The translations under genes and the position numbers were made by a program. Positions 25,343 to 33,170 of a DNA stretch of 64,000 nucleotides are shown here, piece after piece. This DNA is from Streptomyces sp. BA2 (lineage in GTDB: Bacteria > Actinomycetota > Actinomycetes > Streptomycetales > Streptomycetaceae). The DNA lies in NCBI RefSeq assembly GCF_009769735.1, contig NZ_WSRO01000002.1, positions 6,993,001 to 7,057,000 on the forward strand, in the 5' to 3' direction. A model generated the notes under the pieces. That model did no database searches and had not been told where the DNA came from. It saw only the letters and a list, made by a program, of their open reading frames with translations. Each line of letters begins with the position of its first letter. The stretch's first letter is position 1.

Positions 25343-26236
25343 ATGACCACGACCACCGCGCCCCGCACCGATGCCGCCGACGCACCCCGCCGTGAGTCCG
25401 AATCGGTGGGCGGAGCGACCCTGAACGTCTTCTCGCACGCCTTCCTCGTCCTGTGGGTGATCCTCGCGGCGGGGCCCCTCGTCTGGGTCGCGCTCACCGC
25501 GTTCCGTCCCTCGACCGAGATCCTCAGCGATCCGATGGGCTGGCCGGCCTCCTTCCACTGGGAGAACTTCACCAACGCGTGGACGACGGCCAACATCGGG
25601 CAGTACGCCCTCAACTCGCTGATCATCCTGGCGGGTTCGCTGACCGGCACGATGCTGCTCGGTTCGATGGCGGCGTACGTGATCGCCCGCTTCACCTTCC
25701 CGGGCAACCGGCTGATCTTCATGCTCTTCGCGGGCGGAATGATGTTCCCCGTCATCCTCGCCCTCGTCCCGCTCTTCGCGGTCATGGAGAACTTCGGTCT
25801 CCTGGACACCCGTCCAGGCCTGATGATCGCCTACATCGCGTACTCGCTGCCCTTCACCGTCTTCTTCCTCACCTCCTTCTTCCGTACGCTGCCCACCGGC
25901 GTCCAGGAGGCGGCGATGGTCGACGGGGCCTCGCACACCCGCACGTTCTTCCAGATCATGATGCCGATGGCCAAGCCGGGCCTGGTGAGCATCGGCATCT
26001 TCAACTTCCTCGGGCAGTGGAACCAGTACCTGCTTCCGCTGCTGCTCAACAACGAGGAGGAGAGCCGGTACGTGCTGCCGCAGGGACTCGCGTCGCTCGC
26101 GGTCTCGCAGGGCTACCGGGGCGACTGGGGAGCGCTCTTCGCGGGCCTGACGATCGCGATGCTTCCGGTGCTCGTCGTGTACGCGGTCTTCCAGCGTCAG
26201 GTGCAGGCCGGTCTCACCGCGGGAGCTCTCAAGTGA
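25343..26236 (+). CDS. ngcG: CUT1 sugar ABC transporter permease NgcG (MalG type)
   Basis: 297 residues; ATG 25343 with GGGAG about 10 bases upstream. Six hydrophobic helices start at AFLVLWVILAAGPLVWVAL, and the EAA loop EAAMVDGASHTRTFFQIMMP lies near residue 195. The C-terminus QVQAGLTAGALK is typical of MalG-like permeases. It pairs with NgcF. The transport substrate is inferred from NgcE and gene order rather than from the permease itself. Confidence 0.88.
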   Translation: MTTTTAPRTDAADAPRRESESVGGATLNVFSHAFLVLWVILAAGPLVWVALTAFRPSTEILSDPMGWPASFHWENFTNAWTTANIGQYALNSLIILAGSLTGTMLLGSMAAYVIARFTFPGNRLIFMLFAGGMMFPVILALVPLFAVMENFGLLDTRPGLMIAYIAYSLPFTVFFLTSFFRTLPTGVQEAAMVDGASHTRTFFQIMMPMAKPGLVSIGIFNFLGQWNQYLLPLLLNNEEESRYVLPQGLASLAVSQGYRGDWGALFAGLTIAMLPVLVVYAVFQRQVQAGLTAGALK

Positions 26237-26270
26237 CCCTGTCCGCCGGTGATTTCAGCTTGGCCACGAA

Positions 26271-26286
26271 AGTGGTCTAGGCCTGT
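26271..26286. promoter_or_regulatory. DasR (dre)-like element upstream of the second sugar cassette
   Basis: AGTGGTCTAGGCCTGT shares the core GTGGTCTAG and 12 of 16 positions with the DasR-responsive element as I recall it. It lies 100 bases before the binding-protein gene. It overlaps a small GGCCAC-GAAA-GTGGTC hairpin. Confidence 0.45.
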
Positions 26287-26356
26287 TGTGCCAATTCCGG
26301 CCGTGAGTAATGTCGGCCCCACGGCGCCGCGGGGGGAACCTTTGCCCGCGTTCAAG

Positions 26357-26372
26357 TCGACACCGATGTCGA
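26357..26372. promoter_or_regulatory. Inverted repeat abutting the ribosome site of the second binding-protein gene
   Basis: TCGACA-CCGA-TGTCGA, perfect 6-bp arms, partly overlapping GAAGGG (26371-26376), the likely ribosome site of the gene starting at 26386. It could be an operator. Confidence 0.35.
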
Positions 26373-26385
26373 AGGGTTGAACAGC

Positions 26386-27648
26386 ATGAGGAACCGAGTA
26401 ATCGCCACCGGTGCGGCAACGCTCGCGATGGCCATGGGGCTCACCGCGTGCGGCGGTGACAGCGACAGCGGCGACGGCAAGACCATCAAGCTCGTCGCCG
26501 CCGACTACGGCGACAAGGCCTCCAACGCCTCCAAGAAGTACTGGGACGGCGTGAAGAAGGAGTTCGAGAAGGAGAACAAGGGCTACAAGGTCGAGGTCCA
26601 GGTCATCAACTGGAACGAGATCGACAAGTCCGTCAAGAACATGATCCAGGCGGGCAACCAGCCCGACCTCCTGCAGACCGGCGGCTACGCCGACAAGGTC
26701 GCCGACGACCTGCTCTACAAGGCCGACGAGGTCCTCTCGCCCAAGACGCAGGAGAACCTCATACCGACCTTCGCCAAGGCCGGCGAGGTCAAGGGCACCC
26801 AGTACGGCATCCCGTGGGTCTCATCGAGCCGCGTCATGTTCTACAACAAGGACGTCCTGAAGAAGGCGGGCGTGAAGACGCCGCCCAAGACCTGGGACGA
26901 CATCGCCGCGGCCGCCAAGAAGATCAAGTCCTCCAAGGCCGCCGAGACCCCGTACGCCCTGCCGCTCGGCCCCGAGGAGACCCAGGGCGAGACGATGATG
27001 TGGGAGCTCGGCAACGGCGGTGGCTACACCGAAACGAGCGGCAAGTACACGCTCGACAGCGCCCAGAACGTCGAGACGTTCGACTGGCTGCAGAAGAACC
27101 TCGTCAAGCCCGGCCTCACGTACTCCAACCCGGCCTCCACCGACCGCAAGACGGCCTTCGCGGACTTCGCGGCCGGCAAGGTCGGCATGCTCAACGGCCA
27201 CCCGAGCCTCATCCAGATGGCCAAGGACGGCAAGGTCGACTACGGCGTCGCGCCGATCCCCGGCAAGGACGGCCCGCTGGAGTCCACCCTCGGCGTGGCC
27301 GACTGGATGATGGCGTTCAAGGACGGCGGCGCCGAGAAGGAAGGCGTCAAGAAGTTCCTGGACTTCACGTACTCCAAGAAGATGCTGGAGTTCGACGAGA
27401 TGTACAACCTGATGCCCGTCACCCAGGACGCGCTCAAGGAGATGCAGACCAACGGCAAGCACAAGGACCTGGAGCCGTTCTTCGAGGTCCTGCCGAACGC
27501 CAAGTTCTACCCCCTTGGCGACACCGCCTGGGACGTCATCTCCGCCGAGATGAAGAAGACCGGTGGCAAGGCCGTCAGCGACGACCCGAAGACGGTCCTC
27601 GGTGACCTGCAGAAGAAGGCGGAAGCGGCGGCAGCCGAGGCCAAGTAG
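26386..27648 (+). CDS. Sugar ABC transporter substrate-binding lipoprotein (second CUT1 cassette)
   Basis: 420 residues; ATG 26386 with GAAGGG 9 bases upstream, preferred over an in-frame TTG at 26377. Lipoprotein signal: GAATLAMAMGLTAC, Cys22. The mature protein is a MalE-type family 1 solute-binding protein (LVAADYGDKASNASKKYWDGVKKEF, GIPWVSSSRVMFYNKDVLKKAG, DFAAGKVGMLNGHPSLIQMAKDG). It differs clearly from NgcE, so this is not a simple duplicate. It is followed by two permease genes and then rok7B7. The ATPase is missing; MsiK is the likely partner. The sugar is unknown: the context (GH92, ngc genes, DasR-like site) suggests an amino sugar or mannose-containing oligosaccharide. Confidence 0.88.
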   Translation: MRNRVIATGAATLAMAMGLTACGGDSDSGDGKTIKLVAADYGDKASNASKKYWDGVKKEFEKENKGYKVEVQVINWNEIDKSVKNMIQAGNQPDLLQTGGYADKVADDLLYKADEVLSPKTQENLIPTFAKAGEVKGTQYGIPWVSSSRVMFYNKDVLKKAGVKTPPKTWDDIAAAAKKIKSSKAAETPYALPLGPEETQGETMMWELGNGGGYTETSGKYTLDSAQNVETFDWLQKNLVKPGLTYSNPASTDRKTAFADFAAGKVGMLNGHPSLIQMAKDGKVDYGVAPIPGKDGPLESTLGVADWMMAFKDGGAEKEGVKKFLDFTYSKKMLEFDEMYNLMPVTQDALKEMQTNGKHKDLEPFFEVLPNAKFYPLGDTAWDVISAEMKKTGGKAVSDDPKTVLGDLQKKAEAAAAEAK

Positions 27649-27708
27649 CGGGCAGCCCTCGCCAGTTCGCCCCCGTACGCCCCGTACGCCCGTACGCAAG
27701 GAGTCCTT

Positions 27709-28656
27709 GTGTCACTGAAGGCCCCTCCGCCCCCGGCCGACACCGGCCGGGGACGGAGCGGGCGCGCACCCAGGCCGGTGAGCCGCCGCAGCGGCATCGC
27801 CCGGCTCGGCCCGCTGCCCTGGATAGCGCCCGTCATCCTGCTGATCCTCGCCGTGGTCATCTGGCCGGTCGTCGAGCTGATCCGCACCTCGTTCCTCAAC
27901 ATCTCCATCGCCGGCATCGTGCGCGGCAGCGCGGGGACCGACAAGTACAAGAAGCTCTTCGAGGAGACCGACTTCGGGGCGGTCCTGCTCTGGACGGTCG
28001 TGTGGACCGTCGTCGTCGTGTCCGTGACGATGCTGCTCTCGCTGGCCCTCGCCCAGCTCTTCAACCAGAAGTTCCCCGGCCGCACCGTCACCCGCTGGGC
28101 GCTCATCGCGCCCTGGGCGGCGTCCGTCCTGATGACCGCCATCGGCTTCAAGTGGATGCTCAACCAGACCGCGGGCGTGCTCAACACCGTGATGCTGGAC
28201 CTCGGCCTGATCGACAACTCCAAGGACTGGCTGGGCAAACCGGAGACGGCCTGGCCCTGGATGATGGCCGTCGCGATCTTCGTGTCGCTGCCCTTCACCA
28301 CGTACACGCTGCTCGCCGGTCTGCAGACCATCCCCGGCGAGGTCTACGAGGCGTCGCGCATCGACGGGGCGAGTCCCTGGCAGACGTACCGGCACATCAC
28401 GCTGCCGATGCTGCGGCCCGCGTTCCTCGTCGGCGTCGTCATCAACCTCATCAACGTCTTCAACTCCTTCCCGATCATCTGGGCCATGACGCAGGGCGGT
28501 CCCGGCTATGACACCTCCACGACCATGGTGTTCATGTACAAGCTGAAGGAGACCGACATCGGCGAATCCGCCGCCATGTCCGTGGTCAACTTCGCGATGG
28601 TCGTCGTGCTCGTGCTGATCTTCCTGAAGGTCAGCCGGTGGAACGAGGAGGACTGA
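27709..28656 (+). CDS. Sugar ABC transporter permease, MalF type (second cassette)
   Basis: 315 residues from GTG 27709 with AAGGAG 5 bases upstream. A Pro/Arg-rich cytoplasmic N-terminus of about 32 residues precedes six transmembrane helices from LPWIAPVILLILAVVIWPVVEL. The EAA loop reads EASRIDGASPWQTYRHITLP near residue 220, so the usual EAA is EAS. GGPGYDTSTTMVFMYK near the C-terminus is typical of MalF-like proteins. The stop overlaps the next start by one base (TGATG), showing coupling with the MalG-type partner. Confidence 0.88.
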   Translation: MSLKAPPPPADTGRGRSGRAPRPVSRRSGIARLGPLPWIAPVILLILAVVIWPVVELIRTSFLNISIAGIVRGSAGTDKYKKLFEETDFGAVLLWTVVWTVVVVSVTMLLSLALAQLFNQKFPGRTVTRWALIAPWAASVLMTAIGFKWMLNQTAGVLNTVMLDLGLIDNSKDWLGKPETAWPWMMAVAIFVSLPFTTYTLLAGLQTIPGEVYEASRIDGASPWQTYRHITLPMLRPAFLVGVVINLINVFNSFPIIWAMTQGGPGYDTSTTMVFMYKLKETDIGESAAMSVVNFAMVVVLVLIFLKVSRWNEED

Positions 28657-29540
28657 TGGCCACCGCGACGGCGCCCCGCACGGGGTCCCCGAAGGGGCCC
28701 GCGCCCCAGCGCAAGCCCAAGCGCACGTTCCGGCCGCGCACGCTGGTCATCACGGTGGTCGCCTGGGCGCTCGCGGCGATCTTCCTGGCTCCGTACCTGG
28801 AGATGGTGATCACCGCGCTGCGTCCCAAGGACGAGCTGCGGGACCGGACGTATCTGCCGCAGAACCTGGAGTGGTCGAACTTCATCGAGGTGTGGAGGGA
28901 GTCGGAGCTCGGCCAGAACTTGCAGGTGACCCTCCTCGTCGCGGGCGGGGCGACGCTCCTGGTGCTCCTGGTCTCGCTGCCCGCCGCGTACTACACGGCG
29001 CGCATGCGCTACCGCGGACGCAAGATCTTCCTGCTCCTCGTCCTGGTCACCCAGATGTTCCAGCCCACCGCACTGCTCGTCGGCCTCTACCGCGAGTTCC
29101 ACCAGCTGGACATGCTCAACTCGGTCTGGACGCTGATCATCACGAACGCGGCGTTCAACCTCGCGTTCGCCGTGTGGATCCTGACGGCCTACATCAGCTC
29201 CATCCCGCCGGAGCTGGAGGAGGCCGCCATGGTGGACGGCACCAGCCGCTTCGGCGCCATGGTGAAGGTGACCCTGCCCCTTGCGCTGCCGGGCGTGGTC
29301 ACCGCGGTGATCTTCACCTTCATCACCTCGTGGAACGAGTTCGTGATGGGCCTCACGCTCACCACCGAGCCCGACAAGCAGCCGCTGACCGTCGGCATCA
29401 ACAACTTCATCGGCGCCTACACCGTGGAGTGGAACTACCTCTTCGCGGCCTCCGTGGTGGCGATCGTGCCGGTCATCGTGCTCTTCGCCTTCATCGAGCG
29501 GCACGTGGTCTCGGGTCTCACCGCGGGATCGGTCAAGTAA
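28656..29540 (+). CDS. Sugar ABC transporter permease, MalG type (second cassette)
   Basis: 294 residues; the ATG shares its A with the stop of the preceding gene and has GAGGAG upstream. Six helices begin at LVITVVAWALAAIFLAPYL. The EAA loop EAAMVDGTSRFGAMVKVTLP lies near residue 193, and ITSWNEFVMGLTLT and ERHVVSGLTAGSVK are standard MalG features. It completes the heterodimeric pore of the second cassette. A long inverted repeat follows it. Confidence 0.88.
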   Translation: MATATAPRTGSPKGPAPQRKPKRTFRPRTLVITVVAWALAAIFLAPYLEMVITALRPKDELRDRTYLPQNLEWSNFIEVWRESELGQNLQVTLLVAGGATLLVLLVSLPAAYYTARMRYRGRKIFLLLVLVTQMFQPTALLVGLYREFHQLDMLNSVWTLIITNAAFNLAFAVWILTAYISSIPPELEEAAMVDGTSRFGAMVKVTLPLALPGVVTAVIFTFITSWNEFVMGLTLTTEPDKQPLTVGINNFIGAYTVEWNYLFAASVVAIVPVIVLFAFIERHVVSGLTAGSVK

Positions 29541-29553
29541 CGGATCGGCCCTC

Positions 29554-29608
29554 ACAGGCCGGGTCTGGGTGGTTTGGGGTGCATCCTCGCCGCTTGGACC
29601 CGGCCTGT
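29554..29608 (+). terminator. Long-loop inverted repeat after the second sugar cassette
   Basis: ACAGGCCGGGTC (29554-29565) pairs perfectly with GACCCGGCCTGT (29597-29608) across a 31-base loop, between the permease stop and the rok7B7 promoter region. Confidence 0.6.
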
Positions 29609-29749
29609 CCCGCTGTTCGGGAGCGTGGATTTCCGTCAAGGACTTGACTGCGCCAACCCGTTCAGCAGAGCTTGGAGTTCACAACTTGTACGGGCGGCGA
29701 AGTCGCTGCTTGTTCATTTACGTCATACGAAAAAAGGGTGGCTGAGTCA

Positions 29750-30949
29750 ATGGAGACTCCGGGGTCGCAGTCGTCGCTGCACCGGGCCAATCTCGAGCGG
29801 GTCGTACGTGCCGTACGGCTCGCCGGATCGCTCACTCAGGCGGAGATCGCCAGGACGACGGGTCTGTCCGCGGCCACGGTCTCCAACATCGTCCGGGAGC
29901 TCAAGGACGGCGGAACGGTCGAGGTCACGCCCACCTCGGCAGGCGGGCGCAGGGCCCGCAGCGTCTCGCTCAGCGGCGACGCGGGCATCGTCATCGGCGT
30001 GGACTTCGGCCATACGCACCTGCGCGTGGCGGTGGGCAACCTCGCCCACCAGGTGCTCGCCGAGGAGTCCGAGCCGCTGGACGTGGACGCGTCGGCCGCG
30101 CAGGGCTTCGACCGGGCCGAGCAGCTGGTCAGCAGGCTGATCGCGGCGACCGGCGTGGACCGCGCGAAGATCGCGGGCGTCGGCCTCGGCGTGCCCGGGC
30201 CCATCGACGTGGAGTCCGGGACGCTCGGCTCGACCTCGATCCTGCCGGGCTGGACCGGCACCAAGCCCGCCGAGGAGCTGGGGGGCCGCCTCGGCGTCCC
30301 CGTGCACGTCGACAACGACGCCAACCTCGGCGCGCTCGGCGAGCTGGTCTGGGGGAGCGGCCGCGGGGTCAAGGACCTCGCGTACATCAAGGTCGCGAGC
30401 GGTGTCGGCGCCGGGCTCGTGATCGACGGGCGGATCTACCGCGGGCCCGGCGGCACCGCGGGCGAGATCGGGCACATCACCCTGGACGAGTCGGGCCCGG
30501 TCTGCCGCTGCGGCAACCGCGGCTGCCTGGAGACCTTCACGGCGGCCCGCTACGTACTGCCCCTGCTCCAGTCGAGCCACGGCACCGAGCTGACCATGGA
30601 GCGCGTGGTCGCCCTCGCGCGCGACGGGGACCCCGGCTGCCGCCGCGTGATCGCCGACGTCGGCCGGCACATCGGCAGCGGTGTGGCCAACCTCTGCAAC
30701 CTCCTGAACCCCAGCCGGGTCGTCCTCGGCGGTGACCTCGCGGAGGCCGGTGAGCTGGTCCTCGGGCCCATCAGGGAGTCCGTGGGGCGCTATGCGATCC
30801 CCAGCGCGGCGCGTCAGCTGTCGGTCCTTCCCGGGGCGCTGGGCGGCCGTGCCGAGGTCCTCGGCGCCCTGGCTCTCGCACTCAGCGAAATGGGCGATTC
30901 GACCCTTTTGGACGGCTCGCTCCCTGCGTCCGCACCTGCCTTCACTTAG
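29750..30949 (+). CDS. rok7B7: ROK-family transcriptional regulator Rok7B7
   Basis: 399 residues; ATG 29750 lies after a GGGTGG sequence. An upstream in-frame start at 29672 lacks a ribosome site and would add 26 unconserved residues. The N-terminal winged helix-turn-helix (about 28-52, LTQAEIARTTGLSAATVSNIV) is followed by the ROK actin-like fold with GVDFGHTHLRVAVGN, PGPIDVESG and DNDANLGALGE, and the zinc motif CRCGNRGCLE (Cys252, Cys254, Cys259). In S. coelicolor the orthologue at this position (SCO6008, Rok7B7) controls xylose transport, carbon catabolite repression and antibiotic output. It sits just upstream of xylFGH, as here. Confidence 0.9.
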   Translation: METPGSQSSLHRANLERVVRAVRLAGSLTQAEIARTTGLSAATVSNIVRELKDGGTVEVTPTSAGGRRARSVSLSGDAGIVIGVDFGHTHLRVAVGNLAHQVLAEESEPLDVDASAAQGFDRAEQLVSRLIAATGVDRAKIAGVGLGVPGPIDVESGTLGSTSILPGWTGTKPAEELGGRLGVPVHVDNDANLGALGELVWGSGRGVKDLAYIKVASGVGAGLVIDGRIYRGPGGTAGEIGHITLDESGPVCRCGNRGCLETFTAARYVLPLLQSSHGTELTMERVVALARDGDPGCRRVIADVGRHIGSGVANLCNLLNPSRVVLGGDLAEAGELVLGPIRESVGRYAIPSAARQLSVLPGALGGRAEVLGALALALSEMGDSTLLDGSLPASAPAFT

Positions 30950-30983
30950 ATAACGCATGGCACCGTTGTCATCTCGTTAAGGA

Positions 30984-30996
30984 TTTACTCCTTGAC
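30984..30996 (+). promoter_or_regulatory. Candidate Rok7B7-binding site upstream of xylF
   Basis: TTTACTCCTTGAC fits at all 13 positions the consensus TTKAMKHSTTSAV that I recall for S. avermitilis Rok7B7 (recalled, not checked). It is 74 bases before the xylF start and contains a TTGAC promoter-like hexamer. Confidence 0.5.
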
Positions 30997-31069
30997 GCTG
31001 GTGTGGCGGCCGAGTTGACTTCGAGCCACCTCGGCCGCAACGACGCGGCCACGTCAGGGAGGTTCCCAA

Positions 31070-32188
31070 ATGAACACGCGTATGCGTCGTGCCGCCGTTG
31101 CCGTTGCCGCCACCACCATGGCCGTCACCCTTGCCGCATGTGGCAGTGCCAAGGAGTCCGGCGGTGACAAGGATGAAGCGGGCTCGGGCTCGAAGAAGGG
31201 CAACGCGCTGAACATAGGTCTGCTCCTGCCGGAGAACCAGACCGCGCGTTACGAGAAGTTCGACAAGCCGCTCATCGAGAAGCACGTCAAGGAGCTGACC
31301 GACGGCAAGGCCAAGGTCACCTACGCCAACGCCAAGCAGGACGCGAACACCCAGAACCAGCAGGCCGACACCATGATCACCAACAAGGTGGACGTGCTGA
31401 TCGTGGACGCGGTGGACTCCAAGGCCATCGCCGGTTCGGTCAAGAAGGCCAAGGACGCGGGTATCCCTGTCGTGGCGTACGACCGCCTTGCCGAGGGCCC
31501 CATCGACGCGTACACCTCCTTCGACAACGAAGAGGTCGGCCGCGTCCAGGGCAAGGCCCTCCTCGAGGCCCTCGGCGACAAGGCCAAGGGCGGCACGATC
31601 GTGATGATGAACGGCGCGATCACCGACCCGAACGCCAAGCTCTTCAAGAAGGGCGCCGAGGGCGAGCTCAAGGGCAAGGTCAAGATCGGCAAGTCGTACG
31701 ACACCAAGGAGTGGAAGCCGGAGAACGCCAACGCCAACATGGAGGGCGCGATCTCGGCGCTCGGCAAGGACAAGATCGACGGCGTCTACTCCGCGAACGA
31801 CGGCATGGCGGGCGGCATCATCACCGCCCTCAAGGCCGCGGGCGTCAGCAAGCTTCCCCCGGTCACCGGACAGGACGCCGAACTCGCCGGTGTGCAGCGC
31901 ATCGTCGCGGGCGAGCAGTTCATGAGCGTCTACAAGTCCTACCCGCAGGAAGCCGAGATCGCCGCGCAGATGGCCGTCGCGCTCGGCAAGGGCGAGAAGC
32001 TCGACTCGATCGCCAAGACGACCGTCGACAGCCCCACCGCCAAGGACGTTCCCACCGTGCTCGTGCCGGTCGTCTCGCTGACCGACAAGAACATCAAGGA
32101 GACCGTCATCAAGGACGGCATCTACACGGTCGACGAGATCTGCACGGCCAAGTACAAGGCCGACTGCGGCAAGGTCGGCCTGAAGTAA
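31070..32188 (+). CDS. xylF: Xylose/ribose-type sugar-binding lipoprotein XylF
   Basis: 372 residues; ATG 31070 with GGGAGG upstream. A lipobox LAAC gives Cys24. The mature part is a type 1 periplasmic-binding fold of the pentose/xylose class: LNIGLLLPENQTARYEKFDKP, NKVDVLIVDAVDSKAIA, GIPVVAYDRLAEG, DGVYSANDGMAGGIITALKAAG and PPVTGQDAELAGVQRIVAGEQ. It collects xylose outside the membrane for XylGH. It is first gene of xylFGH, with a 202-base gap before xylG that holds an inverted repeat. This fits higher expression of the binding protein than of the other subunits. Confidence 0.9.
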   Translation: MNTRMRRAAVAVAATTMAVTLAACGSAKESGGDKDEAGSGSKKGNALNIGLLLPENQTARYEKFDKPLIEKHVKELTDGKAKVTYANAKQDANTQNQQADTMITNKVDVLIVDAVDSKAIAGSVKKAKDAGIPVVAYDRLAEGPIDAYTSFDNEEVGRVQGKALLEALGDKAKGGTIVMMNGAITDPNAKLFKKGAEGELKGKVKIGKSYDTKEWKPENANANMEGAISALGKDKIDGVYSANDGMAGGIITALKAAGVSKLPPVTGQDAELAGVQRIVAGEQFMSVYKSYPQEAEIAAQMAVALGKGEKLDSIAKTTVDSPTAKDVPTVLVPVVSLTDKNIKETVIKDGIYTVDEICTAKYKADCGKVGLK

Positions 32189-32226
32189 GTCCCCCTTTCT
32201 CTACGGGACTTCACCACCATTGAGCC

Positions 32227-32280
32227 CTGTCCGGCGCCCCGTTCCAACAGCCCCGCAGCTCTAGGCGAGGCGCCGGACAG
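32227..32280 (+). terminator. Inverted repeat between xylF and xylG
   Basis: CTGTCCGGCGCC (32227-32238) and GGCGCCGGACAG (32269-32280), perfect 12-bp arms, 30-base loop. It may act as a partial terminator or as a 3' stabiliser of the xylF message. Confidence 0.55.
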
Positions 32281-32390
32281 AAACGCGCTCCGGTCGCTCC
32301 GCGGCGAGCTCTCGTTCTTCTGGCTTCTGGTTCTTCTCGTTCTCTTCTGTTCAACCTCCCGCCGGTCAGGCGGCGAAGGAGATGGTTCAC

Positions 32391-33170
32391 GTGTCCGCTA
32401 CGCCCGTGTTGGCGTTGCGCGGGGTCTCCAAGCGATTCGGTGCCGTCCAGGCGCTCACCGACGTCGAGCTTGAGGTCCACGCCGGTGAGGTGGTCGCCCT
32501 GGTCGGCGACAACGGCGCAGGAAAGTCCACGCTGGTCAAAACGATCGCCGGCGTGCATCCCATCGATGACGGCGTCATCGAGTGGGACGGCAAGACCGTA
32601 TCGATCAACAAGCCGCACGACGCCCAGAACCTGGGCATCGCGACCGTCTACCAGGACCTCGCGCTGTGCGACAACATCGACGTCGTAGGCAATCTCTACC
32701 TCGGTCGTGAGCTGCGCAGGCGCGGCGTGCTCAACGAGGTCGAGATGGAGCGCCGCGCCCGCGAGCTCCTCACCACGCTGTCGATCCGCATACCCAGCGT
32801 CCGCATCCCGATCGCCTCGCTCTCCGGCGGTCAGCGCCAGACCGTGGCGATCGCCCGCTCGATGCTCGGCGAGCCCAAGCTCGTCATCCTCGACGAGCCC
32901 ACCGCCGCACTCGGCGTCGAGCAGACCGCCCAGGTCCTCGACCTGGTGGAGCGGCTGCGCGAGCGTGGCCACGCGGTCATTCTCATCAGCCACAACATGG
33001 CGGACGTCAAGGCCGTCGCGGACAAGGTGGCGGTGCTCCGGCTCGGCCGGAACAACGGAGTCTTCGACGTGAAGGCCACCTCGCAGGAAGAGATCATCTC
33101 CGCCATCACGGGCGCCACGGACAACGCCGTGACCCGTCGCGCGGCGCGCAACGTGGAGGCCCAGAAGTGA
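32391..33170 (+). CDS. xylG: Sugar ABC transporter ATP-binding protein XylG (single ABC domain)
   Basis: 259 residues from GTG 32391: AAGGAG at 32376-32381 is 9 bases before it but directly touches the alternative ATG 32382, so the GTG is preferred. One ABC domain: Walker A GDNGAGKST, Q-loop VYQDLAL, signature LSGGQRQT, Walker B LVILDEP, H-loop LISHNMAD. E. coli XylG has two ABC domains; this half-size form resembles FrcA-type ATPases and would act as a homodimer at the XylH pore. The stop overlaps the xylH start (GTGA). Confidence 0.9.
   Translation: MSATPVLALRGVSKRFGAVQALTDVELEVHAGEVVALVGDNGAGKSTLVKTIAGVHPIDDGVIEWDGKTVSINKPHDAQNLGIATVYQDLALCDNIDVVGNLYLGRELRRRGVLNEVEMERRARELLTTLSIRIPSVRIPIASLSGGQRQTVAIARSMLGEPKLVILDEPTAALGVEQTAQVLDLVERLRERGHAVILISHNMADVKAVADKVAVLRLGRNNGVFDVKATSQEEIISAITGATDNAVTRRAARNVEAQK

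Noticed and set aside
26377..26379. TTG start for the second sugar-binding protein
   Set aside because: The ribosome site GAAGGG touches the TTG; it is well spaced from ATG 26386.
32382..32384. ATG start for xylG
   Set aside because: The AAGGAG ribosome site directly abuts it; GTG 32391 has normal spacing.
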